From assembly GCA_019410665.1 (NCBI GenBank), contig DXSD01000109.1, positions 1 to 5,776 of the forward strand: 5,776 bases of DNA, written 5' to 3'. Below, in pieces: positions 1 through 5,639 of the stretch. Both the position numbers and the translations under genes were made by a program. This DNA comes from Fusobacterium sp. Its GTDB lineage: Bacteria > Fusobacteriota > Fusobacteriia > Fusobacteriales > Fusobacteriaceae. Below the pieces are notes generated by a model that saw nothing but the letters and a program-made list of their open reading frames with translations, was not told where the DNA came from and did not search any database. How positions within the stretch are numbered: the stretch's first letter is position 1; every line of letters starts with the position of its first letter.

Positions 1-6
1 GTCTAG

Positions 7-159
7 ATGCTAGTTCTAACTAACATAATAATAAGCATAATATGTATAATAATAATTATTGGATCTATTAATCATCTGTTGAAAGAGTTAAAAGTTTCTA
101 ATAATATTTTTGTGCTACTTAAGAAACTTATTACGATGTTAGAAAGTAGAGTATCTTAG
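7..159 (+). CDS. Branched-chain amino acid leader peptide (ilvL-like), 50 aa
   Basis: A 50-codon reading frame upstream of ilvD, proposed to be translated so that ribosome speed reports Ile/Leu/Val-tRNA charging. About 26 of 50 residues are branched-chain: 13 Ile, 9 Leu and 4 Val. Residues 2-4 are Leu-Val-Leu, and Ile occupies residues 7-9, 11-12 and 14-18; the first eight of these are all ATA codons. A second Leu/Val group is at residues 36-41. An in-frame TAG at 4-6 closes the frame just upstream, so ATG 7 is the only sensible start. Its ribosome site would lie before or at the window edge and cannot be seen. The hydrophobic Ile run could look like a membrane segment, but the position ahead of a terminator and an ilv operon favours a control peptide. 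It resembles enterobacterial ilv leaders in logic only; no sequence homology is claimed. Confidence 0.8.
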   Translation: MLVLTNIIISIICIIIIIGSINHLLKELKVSNNIFVLLKKLITMLESRVS

Positions 160-225
160 GATTCCAAAATTATTATAAAAGAGAATTTTTACGAGAGGTT
201 CAATAGATGATTCTGTTGAATCTCT
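70..225 (+). promoter_or_regulatory. ilv operon attenuator: alternative antiterminator/terminator pairing
   Basis: Two mutually exclusive structures can be drawn. The terminator pairs 194-207 with 212-225. The antiterminator pairs 70-83 with 199-212 over 14 bp with a single G-U (G78-U204), which uses up the 5' arm and loop of the terminator. Nine bases, TCTGTTGAA, are identical at 75-83 and 212-220, so the upstream copy imitates the terminator's 3' arm. The upstream strand sits directly after the Ile codon run of the leader ORF. Inference: a ribosome stalled on the earlier Ile codons leaves 70-83 free to block the terminator, while a fast ribosome covers it. The protecting '1:2' pairing is not clear; only a weak 5-bp match (21-25 with 77-81) was found. 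Confidence 0.7.
92..129 (+). other. Hairpin inside the leader reading frame
   Basis: Bases 92-99 and 122-129 form a perfect 8-bp stem with a 22-base loop. A competing 7-bp pairing joins 95-101 to 139-145, and 14-20 also matches 138-144 over 7 bp. These could be pause or switching elements of the attenuator. AT-rich DNA gives such pairings by chance, so the role is uncertain. Confidence 0.35.
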
Positions 226-232
226 TTTTTTT
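194..232 (+). terminator. Intrinsic terminator (attenuator) before ilvD
   Basis: A 14-bp stem (194-207 with 212-225, two G-U pairs at 198/221 and 204/215) closes a 4-base loop TGAT and runs directly into eight T (225-232). It lies 26 bases before the ilvD start and after the leader ORF stop, so it ends leader transcripts before the structural genes unless the antiterminator forms. Confidence 0.9.
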
Positions 233-258
233 ATAAAAATAAAACATAGGGGGATAAA

Positions 259-1923
259 ATGAGAAGTGAGAATTTAACAAAGGGAGTAACGAGAGTACCA
301 CATCGTTCATTATTAAAAGCTTTAGGACTTACAGATGAGGAGTTAAAAAAACCACTAATAGGAATAGCTAATTCTTTTAACGAGGTTATACCTGGACATA
401 TGCATCTAAAACAATTGGTACAATGTGTAAAAGACGGAATAAGAAATGCTGGAGGAATTCCAATGGAGTTTAACACTATAGGAGTGTGTGATGGTTTAGC
501 AATGAACCATCAAGGAATGAAATACTCTCTAGTATCAAGAAATCTAATAGCAGATTCAATAGAAGTTATGGGAATGTCAACACCTTTTGACGCAATGGTA
601 TTTATTCCAAATTGTGATAAAGTGGTTCCTGGAATGTTGATGGCAGCAGCGAGATTAAATATTCCCAGTATTTTCATAAGTGGTGGACCTATGTTAGCTG
701 GAAGTCATAGAGGAAGAAAGATAAGTTTAAGTAGTACTTTTGAAGCTGTAGGAAGTTTCACTTCTCAAAAAATAGATGAAGAGGAGTTAAAGGAGATAGA
801 GGATAGAAGCTGTCCAACATGTGGTTCATGTTCAGGAATGTTTACAGCTAATACTATGAACTGTTTAACAGAGGGATTGGGAATGGCTCTACCAGGAAAT
901 GGAACTGTTCCAGCTGTATACTCTGAAAGAATGAGGCTAGCTAAACAAGCTGGAGAGCAAGTTATGAAACTGTTAGAAAAGGGATTACGTCCTCTTGATA
1001 TTCTCTCAAAGGAGAGTTTTGAAAATGCTGTAGCTTTGGATATGGCTTTAGGAGGATCATCAAATACAGCTTTACATCTTGTAGCTATAGCTAATGAAGC
1101 AGGAGTTAATTTAACATTAGAGGATTTTGATAGGATTTCAAGGGAAACAAAGCAGGTATGTAAACTAGCTCCAGCAAGTGAGTATCATATAGAGGATCTA
1201 TATAATGCTGGAGGAGTTAGTGGAGTTTTAAAAAGATTGGCAGAAAACAATGTTTTACATCTAAATACTCCTACAGTAGCACTTAAAACTCAGGGAGAGA
1301 TAGTTGAAAGAGCTAAAATTTATGATGAGAATATAATAAAACCTTGGGATCAACCAGCATATAAAACTGGAGGAATAGCAGTATTAAAAGGAAATTTAGC
1401 TCCAGATGGATGTATTGTAAAAGCTGGAGCAGTAGATGAGAGTATGTTGGTACATGAGGGAAAGGCTAAAGTTTTCGATAGTGAAGAGGAGTGTGTAAAA
1501 TCAATTCTAGGTGGAGAGATAGAAAAAGGAGATGTATTAGTAATTCGTTATGAGGGACCTAAAGGTGGTCCAGGAATGAGGGAGATGTTAACTCCTACCT
1601 CTTTACTTAGTGGAATGGGTTTAGATAAAGATGTAGCACTGATAACTGATGGAAGATTTTCAGGAGCAACAAGAGGAGCTTCAATAGGGCATGTTTCTCC
1701 AGAAGCAGCAAGTGGAGGAGCTATAGCTTTAGTTGAAAAGGGAGATAGAATATCTATAGATATTCCAAAGAGAAAAATAGAGCTTTTAGTAGATGAGGAA
1801 GAACTAGAAGTGAGAAGGAAAAAACTTCCAAAGTTTAAATCAGCAGCTGTGGGATATTTAAAAAAATATGCTTTAAATGTATCATCTGCAGCAGAGGGAG
1901 CAATAGAGACTTTTGGGGAATGA
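259..1923 (+). CDS. ilvD: Dihydroxyacid dehydratase
   Basis: Removes water from 2,3-dihydroxyisovalerate and 2,3-dihydroxy-3-methylvalerate to give the keto acids leading to Val/Leu and Ile; cytoplasmic iron-sulphur enzyme of the IlvD/Edd family. The 554-residue length fits the shorter bacterial form. Seen motifs: PNCDK at 117-121 (Cys119 a likely cluster ligand, Asp120 and Lys121 the metal site), SCPTCGSC at 184-191 (Cys191 likely ligand) and GRFSGATRG from 465 (Ser468 the expected catalytic base). The N-terminal motif reads IPGHMHL with Gly46, as in the oxygen-sensitive E. coli type, not the PCN form of [2Fe-2S] enzymes; a [4Fe-4S] cluster is therefore inferred. Start ATG 259 follows AGGGGG (248-253) at 5 bases. 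First structural gene of the operon, downstream of the attenuator; 10 bases separate it from ilvB. Confidence 0.97.
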   Translation: MRSENLTKGVTRVPHRSLLKALGLTDEELKKPLIGIANSFNEVIPGHMHLKQLVQCVKDGIRNAGGIPMEFNTIGVCDGLAMNHQGMKYSLVSRNLIADSIEVMGMSTPFDAMVFIPNCDKVVPGMLMAAARLNIPSIFISGGPMLAGSHRGRKISLSSTFEAVGSFTSQKIDEEELKEIEDRSCPTCGSCSGMFTANTMNCLTEGLGMALPGNGTVPAVYSERMRLAKQAGEQVMKLLEKGLRPLDILSKESFENAVALDMALGGSSNTALHLVAIANEAGVNLTLEDFDRISRETKQVCKLAPASEYHIEDLYNAGGVSGVLKRLAENNVLHLNTPTVALKTQGEIVERAKIYDENIIKPWDQPAYKTGGIAVLKGNLAPDGCIVKAGAVDESMLVHEGKAKVFDSEEECVKSILGGEIEKGDVLVIRYEGPKGGPGMREMLTPTSLLSGMGLDKDVALITDGRFSGATRGASIGHVSPEAASGGAIALVEKGDRISIDIPKRKIELLVDEEELEVRRKKLPKFKSAAVGYLKKYALNVSSAAEGAIETFGE

Positions 1924-1927
1924 GAGG
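1922..1927 (+). promoter_or_regulatory. Ribosome binding site of ilvB, overlapping the ilvD stop
   Basis: GAGAGG overlaps the ilvD TGA (1921-1923) and lies 6 bases before ATG 1934. It decides the ilvB start: the in-frame TTG at 1913 lies upstream of this site. Confidence 0.75.
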
Positions 1928-1933
1928 AAAATT

Positions 1934-3646
1934 ATGATAACAGGAGCTAGAGTATTATTAGAGTGTCTAAAAAGATTAGGAGTAAAAGATATATTTGGAT
2001 ATCCAGGGGGAAGTGTTATTCCTATATATGATGAGATATATTCCTTTGAGGGAATCGATCATTATCTAGCAAGGCATGAACAAGGAGCTGCTCATGAAGC
2101 TGATGGATATGCAAGAGCTAGTGGAAATGTAGGGGTGTGTATAGCTACCTCTGGGCCAGGAGCAACTAACTTAGTAACAGGGATAATGACAGCTTTTATG
2201 GATTCTATACCCTTGTTAGCAATTACAGGACAAGTTAACAGAGGAATGTTAGGGAGAGATTCCTTTCAAGAGAGTGATATTGTAAATATAACCTTACCAA
2301 TTACAAAGAGCAATTATCAGATAATGAGTATAGAGGAGATTCCACAAATAGTAAAAGAAGCTTATTATATAGCTAAAAGTGGTAGACCAGGACCAGTATT
2401 GATAGATTTTCCAAGAGATATTCAATTGGAGAAAATAGAAGAAGAGAGATTTGAGGAACTTTTCTTAGAAGAGTTGGATCTATCTAGCTATGAAATAGGT
2501 TATTTAGAGGAACTTTCAAAATTAGAAGAGGGAATTGATCTGATAAGAAAGGCTAAAAGACCTCTAATAATATGTGGAGCAGGAGTAATTCATTCAAAGG
2601 GAGTAGAGGAGTTTAGAAAGTTTGTAGAGAGATTAAAATTTCCAGTAGCATCTACACTTTTAGGATTGGGAGCCTATCCTGGAGATAAAGAGTTATTTTT
2701 AGGAATGTTAGGTATGCATGGAACAGCAGCAGCTAATCTGGCAACAGTAGAAGCAGATCTAATAATAGGAATGGGATTTAGATTTGATGATAGAATTACT
2801 GGAGATATAGAGAAATTTTGTCCCAATGCTCAAATAATACATATAGATATAGATCCTTCTGAAATTGAAAAAAATAAAAAAGTGGATATAGCCTTAGTTG
2901 GAGATTTAAAGAAGGTGTTGACACTTTTAAATGAAAGAGATATAGAGATAGGAAATATAGAGAGTTGGAGAGAAAGAGTTAGAGAGTTGAAGAAAAACTT
3001 TTCTCTAATTGTTCCAGAATATGAAAAAGAGTTAACAACTCAGCAAGTGTTGAAAAAAATAGATGAAGTTATTATGGGAGAGGGAGTTATAACAACAGAT
3101 GTAGGTCAGCATCAAATGTGGACAGCTTTACATATGACCTTTAAAAATCCAAATACCATTCTCTCTTCAGGTGGAGGAGGAACAATGGGATTTGGATTAC
3201 CAAGTGCAATTGGAGCTCAGATAGCTTGTCCACATAAGAGAGTTATAAGTATAGTTGGAGATGGGGGATTTCAAATGAATCTTCAAGAGCTGATTTTATT
3301 GAAGGAGTATAAACTACCAGTTAAAATATTTATAATGAATAACTCCTATTTAGGAATGGTAAGACAATGGCAGGAGCTTTTTCATGAAAAAAGATACTCA
3401 AGTGTAGATTTGATAAGTAATCCAGATTTTAACATGATAGCACAGGCTTATGGTATTGAGAATGTAACTTTAAAAACTACAACTGATTTAGAGAAGATAG
3501 ATGAACTATTAGCAAGTGATAAAGCTATTTTAATCAACTGTATAGTGAAAAGGGAAGAGAATGTATATCCAATGATACCAGCTGGAAGGTCAGTTGCTGA
3601 TATGATTGGCTTAAGAGGAGTTGAGAGATATGAAGAAGAAATTTAA
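1934..3646 (+). CDS. ilvB: Acetohydroxyacid synthase, large catalytic subunit
   Basis: Condenses two pyruvates to 2-acetolactate, or pyruvate with 2-ketobutyrate to 2-aceto-2-hydroxybutyrate, the committed step of Val/Leu and Ile synthesis. 570 residues from ATG 1934, usual for the family. Domains in order: pyrimidine domain (about 1-165) with GYPGG and catalytic Glu49 in RHEQGA; FAD-type central domain (about 195-330) containing GFRFDDRITG from 281; ThDP/Mg domain with GDGG at 442-445 (Asp443) and the NN pair at 469-470. MVRQWQ with Trp479 marks the biosynthetic, FAD-binding enzyme rather than catabolic AlsS-type acetolactate synthase. The start is chosen for its ribosome site GAGAGG and because the protein then begins with MITGARVL, the normal family N-terminus; a TTG at 1913 would add seven residues. 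The 3' end overlaps ilvN by 17 bases. Confidence 0.97.
   Translation: MITGARVLLECLKRLGVKDIFGYPGGSVIPIYDEIYSFEGIDHYLARHEQGAAHEADGYARASGNVGVCIATSGPGATNLVTGIMTAFMDSIPLLAITGQVNRGMLGRDSFQESDIVNITLPITKSNYQIMSIEEIPQIVKEAYYIAKSGRPGPVLIDFPRDIQLEKIEEERFEELFLEELDLSSYEIGYLEELSKLEEGIDLIRKAKRPLIICGAGVIHSKGVEEFRKFVERLKFPVASTLLGLGAYPGDKELFLGMLGMHGTAAANLATVEADLIIGMGFRFDDRITGDIEKFCPNAQIIHIDIDPSEIEKNKKVDIALVGDLKKVLTLLNERDIEIGNIESWRERVRELKKNFSLIVPEYEKELTTQQVLKKIDEVIMGEGVITTDVGQHQMWTALHMTFKNPNTILSSGGGGTMGFGLPSAIGAQIACPHKRVISIVGDGGFQMNLQELILLKEYKLPVKIFIMNNSYLGMVRQWQELFHEKRYSSVDLISNPDFNMIAQAYGIENVTLKTTTDLEKIDELLASDKAILINCIVKREENVYPMIPAGRSVADMIGLRGVERYEEEI
3616..3620 (+). promoter_or_regulatory. Ribosome binding site of ilvN inside ilvB
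   Basis: AGGAG lies 9 bases before ATG 3630, within the last codons of ilvB. It rules out the in-frame TTG at 3621, which directly abuts it. Placement implies translational coupling to ilvB. Confidence 0.75.
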
Positions 3647-3866
3647 CTTAGCTATTTTAAGTAAAAATAATAAAGTTTTTTTACAAAGGGTAATGACACT
3701 TTTTTATAAGAGAAACTATCTAATTCATAATATGAATGTAGATTTTAGTGATAAATCAGGTTATGCTAAGATCTTATTAACTTTAGAGGGAAATGATGAG
3801 ATTTTTGAACAAGTTCAAAAACAAGTTTATAAAATTGTAGATATAGTAAATGTAGAATTAGTTTAA
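3630..3866 (+). CDS. ilvN: Acetohydroxyacid synthase small subunit, single ACT domain (IlvM-like)
   Basis: Regulatory and activating partner of the IlvB subunit. At 78 residues it has one ACT domain and nothing else, compared with about 160 residues for IlvH/IlvN-type subunits; size and layout are closest to E. coli IlvM of AHAS II. The ACT pattern is visible: a first strand at 5-10, LQRVMTLFYKRNY (18-30) as the first helix and turn, NMNVDF as the second strand, then a helix and a final strand ending in IVDIVNVELV. Aligned by eye to E. coli IlvH, Asn11 is kept (Asn13), but Gly14 becomes Val16 and Asn29 becomes Leu31; both are sites of valine-resistant mutants, so weak or absent valine feedback is inferred. 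Overlaps ilvB by 17 bases. The symbol ilvM would be equally defensible. The frame ends naturally with TAA and shows no sign of truncation. Confidence 0.85.
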   Translation: MKKKFNLAILSKNNKVFLQRVMTLFYKRNYLIHNMNVDFSDKSGYAKILLTLEGNDEIFEQVQKQVYKIVDIVNVELV

Positions 3867-3899
3867 TTAAAAATATAAAACAACTTAGGAGGAAGAAGA

Positions 3900-4910
3900 A
3901 TGGCAGGAAATATTTTAGGAACAACAGTATATTATAATGAGGATTGTAACTTAGAAAAATTAAAAGGGAAGAAAATCACTGTTTTAGGATATGGATCACA
4001 GGGACATGCTCACTCTTTAAACTTAAAAGATTCAGGAATGGATGTAACTGTAGGATTGAGAAAGGGATCTCCATCTTGGGAGAAGGCAGAAAAAGCTGGA
4101 TTTGTAGTGAAAGAGACAAGTGAAGCTGTAAAAGATGCTGATGTGGTAATGATTTTAACTCCAGATGAAACGCAGGGAGATATGTATGTTAAAGAGGTAG
4201 CTCCATATTTGAAAAAGGGAGTATATTTAGGATTTGGGCATGGATTTAATATTCACTTTAAAAAGATTGTACCAGAAGCAGATGTAAATGTATTTATGGT
4301 TGCTCCAAAGGGACCTGGGCACTTAGTTAGAAGAACTTTTACTGAAGGAGTAGGAGTACCTTGTTTAGTAGCAGTAGATCAAGATTATAGTGGAGATACT
4401 AAAGAGGTAGCCTTAGCTTGGGCTTCTGGAATTGGAGGAGGAAGATCGGGTATCTTAGAAACAACATTTAAGCAGGAGACAGAGACAGATCTATTTGGAG
4501 AACAAGCTGTACTTTGTGGTGGAGTAACACAATTGATAAAAACAGGTTTTGAAGTATTGAGAGAAGCAGGATATGATCCTGTAAATGCATATTTTGAATG
4601 TTTACATGAGATGAAATTAATTGTGGACTTAATGTATGAAGGTGGTATGGCTAAAATGAGACACTCTATCTCTAATACTGCTGAGTATGGAGATTTTTTA
4701 ACAGGACCTAAAATTATAACAGATGAAACTAAGGAAACAATGAGAGAGGTTTTGAAAGATATTCAATCTGGTAAGTTTGCAGATGAGTTTTTAGCTGACT
4801 CTAAAGCTGGACAACCATTTTTAAAGAGAAAGAGAGAGGAAGCTAAAGAGCATGAATTAGAAAGAGTAGGAGTAGAACTAAGAGAGTTAATGTCTTGGTT
4901 AAAGAGATAG
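3900..4910 (+). CDS. ilvC: Ketol-acid reductoisomerase, class I
   Basis: Isomerises and reduces acetolactate to 2,3-dihydroxyisovalerate (and the acetohydroxybutyrate analogue for Ile), using the products of IlvBN and feeding IlvD. 336 residues, the short class I size. N-terminal Rossmann domain: GYGSQGHAHS at 30-39, then VGLRKGSPSW at 51-60; the Arg and Ser residues of this loop suggest NADPH rather than NADH. Catalytic region GHGFNIHF has His114 and His119. The C-terminal knotted helical domain shows the metal ligands Asp197 and Glu201 (DLFGEQ), Glu233 and Glu237 (FECLHE), and SISNTAEYG at 256-264 for substrate binding. Start ATG follows AGGAGG (3887-3892) at 7 bases, a very strong site. 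A 33-base gap separates it from ilvN with no terminator, so it is the last gene of the same operon; the hairpin at 4921 follows the stop by 10 bases. Confidence 0.98.
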   Translation: MAGNILGTTVYYNEDCNLEKLKGKKITVLGYGSQGHAHSLNLKDSGMDVTVGLRKGSPSWEKAEKAGFVVKETSEAVKDADVVMILTPDETQGDMYVKEVAPYLKKGVYLGFGHGFNIHFKKIVPEADVNVFMVAPKGPGHLVRRTFTEGVGVPCLVAVDQDYSGDTKEVALAWASGIGGGRSGILETTFKQETETDLFGEQAVLCGGVTQLIKTGFEVLREAGYDPVNAYFECLHEMKLIVDLMYEGGMAKMRHSISNTAEYGDFLTGPKIITDETKETMREVLKDIQSGKFADEFLADSKAGQPFLKRKREEAKEHELERVGVELRELMSWLKR

Positions 4911-4913
4911 ATA

Positions 4914-4952
4914 AAAAATCTAGGGCTAGATTACTCTAGCCCTAAAATTTTT
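4914..4952. terminator. Bidirectional terminator between convergent genes
   Basis: A perfect 10-bp stem (4921-4930 with 4935-4944) with loop TTAC is flanked by an A-run at 4913-4918 and a T-run at 4948-4952, so both strands read stem then U-tract (on the - strand, GATTTTTTAT). The stem may extend by pairing 4914-4919 with 4947-4952 across a small internal loop. It ends the ilv operon and also the - strand lipoprotein gene, whose stop codon lies in the loop. Confidence 0.85.
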
Positions 4953-5581
4953 CCATTATTATAATATCCAGTAATGATAATATTACCTTCATGATCATAA
5001 GCTTTCCATTCTCCATCACGGATTCCTTGAAAATACTCAACGTCATAGAGAAGTCGTCCTTCGTTATCAAAATACTTCCAAACCCCATCTCTAACTCCAT
5101 TTTTAGTCAGACCAGAGCAAAGAATATTCCCATTATCTTGAAAAAGAGCTACACTTACAACCTCTTCACCATCTAGAAATATATTTTGGACAGTGAGTTT
5201 TCCACTTTCATCATACATTTGCCAAAATCCGATACGTTTATTATCCTTATAACTTCCTTTTAATTTTAAACTTCCATTTGGATAATAGTATAATTGCTCC
5301 CCTTCTAAATCTCCATCTTTGTAGTTTTCAATAGCTGAGATTTTTCTAGTGTTTTCATCATAGAAATACCACTTTTTATCTCTCTTATTATTAGTGAAAT
5401 ATCCTTTTACAGCAATATCTCCATTTTCAAAATAATTGAGAACAGGACCATTTTTTATTCCATCTTTAATAACAATATCACTTTTAATTTTCCCATTATC
5501 ATAGTAAGAGATATCATGTTTTTTATTTATATTACTACATCCTAATAAAAATAGGGTAAAAATTACAATTAAAGCTCTCAT
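4931..5581 (-). CDS. MORN2-repeat lipoprotein (YwqK-type repeat family)
   Basis: 216-residue predicted lipoprotein. The N-terminus has Arg2, a hydrophobic stretch (3-13) and the lipobox LLGC with Cys15, predicting signal peptidase II cleavage, lipid attachment and export to the cell envelope. From residue 24 on it is almost entirely about eight tandem repeats of roughly 23 residues. Start ATG (complement of 5579-5581) is chosen because AGGAGG (complement of 5587-5592) lies 5 bases before it and it begins the signal peptide; a longer frame from 5638 would run through the promoter and bury the signal peptide. Databases often label such proteins 'YwqK family antitoxin', but a secreted lipoprotein with no toxin neighbour does not fit that. 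In fusobacteria MORN2 proteins are abundant and have been linked by comparative genomics to host-cell invasion; the role here is unknown. Its last codons lie in the shared terminator hairpin. Confidence 0.88.
   Translation of the reverse strand: MRALIVIFTLFLLGCSNINKKHDISYYDNGKIKSDIVIKDGIKNGPVLNYFENGDIAVKGYFTNNKRDKKWYFYDENTRKISAIENYKDGDLEGEQLYYYPNGSLKLKGSYKDNKRIGFWQMYDESGKLTVQNIFLDGEEVVSVALFQDNGNILCSGLTKNGVRDGVWKYFDNEGRLLYDVEYFQGIRDGEWKAYDHEGNIIITGYYNNGKILGLE
4934..5512 (-). repeat. About eight tandem MORN2-like protein repeats
   Basis: Residues 24-216 of the lipoprotein divide into units with the pattern Y-Y/D-x-x-G-x-(I/L) ... Y-x-x-G-x-x-x-G-x-W. Units begin near ISYYDNG, NYFENGD, YDENTRK, YYPNGSL, YDESGKL, FQDNGNI, FDNEGRL and YDHEGNI. 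The third and fifth units are the most degenerate; the fifth lacks the closing G-x-W. The last unit is cut short by the stop. The units are diverged at DNA level, so this is an old repeat array, not a recent expansion. Confidence 0.8.
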
Positions 5582-5586
5582 TTGTT

Positions 5587-5592
5587 CCTCCT
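5587..5592 (-). promoter_or_regulatory. Ribosome binding site of the lipoprotein gene
   Basis: The - strand reads AGGAGG five bases before ATG (complement of 5579-5581). It fixes the start at the signal peptide and argues against the longer in-frame start at 5638. Confidence 0.85.
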
Positions 5593-5609
5593 GAATAAGT
5601 ATACCATAT

Positions 5610-5638
5610 ATTCTACACCAAAAATGAGATATCTTCAA
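5610..5638 (-). promoter_or_regulatory. Sigma-70 type promoter of the lipoprotein gene
   Basis: On the - strand TTGAAG (complement of 5633-5638) and TAGAAT (complement of 5610-5615) are separated by exactly 17 bases. Transcription would start near 5602, leaving a leader of about 20 bases before the ATG. A second possible -10, TATACT, lies just downstream but has no good -35. Confidence 0.65.
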
Positions 5639-5639
5639 C

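Noticed and set aside
79..107. Possible promoter TTGAAA-17-TAATAT inside the leader ORF
   Set aside because: The -10 matches only 4 of 6 bases and AT-rich DNA yields such pairs by chance; a transcript from it would lack the control codons and the antiterminator strand but keep the terminator.
166..189. A/T hairpin AAAATT...AATTTT before the main terminator
   Set aside because: Only six A-T pairs with a 12-base loop; too weak to be a terminator on its own.
1..258. T-box riboswitch upstream of ilvD
   Set aside because: No T-box consensus (GGGTGG-ACCGCG type) or Stem I features are visible, while a translated Ile-rich ORF with matching antiterminator explains the leader.
231..476. 81-residue open frame on the - strand over the start of ilvD
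   Set aside because: It lies opposite a well-supported ilvD reading frame, has no recognisable domain and covers the attenuator T-tract; it is a shadow frame.
1913..1933. TTG start for ilvB adding seven residues
   Set aside because: The GAGAGG site lies downstream of the TTG and at the right distance from ATG 1934, where the conserved N-terminus begins.
3621..3629. TTG start for ilvN adding three residues
   Set aside because: It abuts the AGGAG site with no spacing; ATG 3630 is properly spaced.
4991..5176. 61-residue open frame on the + strand within the lipoprotein gene
   Set aside because: Antisense to the repeat-coding region, with no ribosome site and no recognisable motif.
5582..5638. 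N-terminal extension of the lipoprotein by 19 residues
   Set aside because: It would translate through the -10 and -35 boxes and the AGGAGG site and would move the signal peptide inside the protein.
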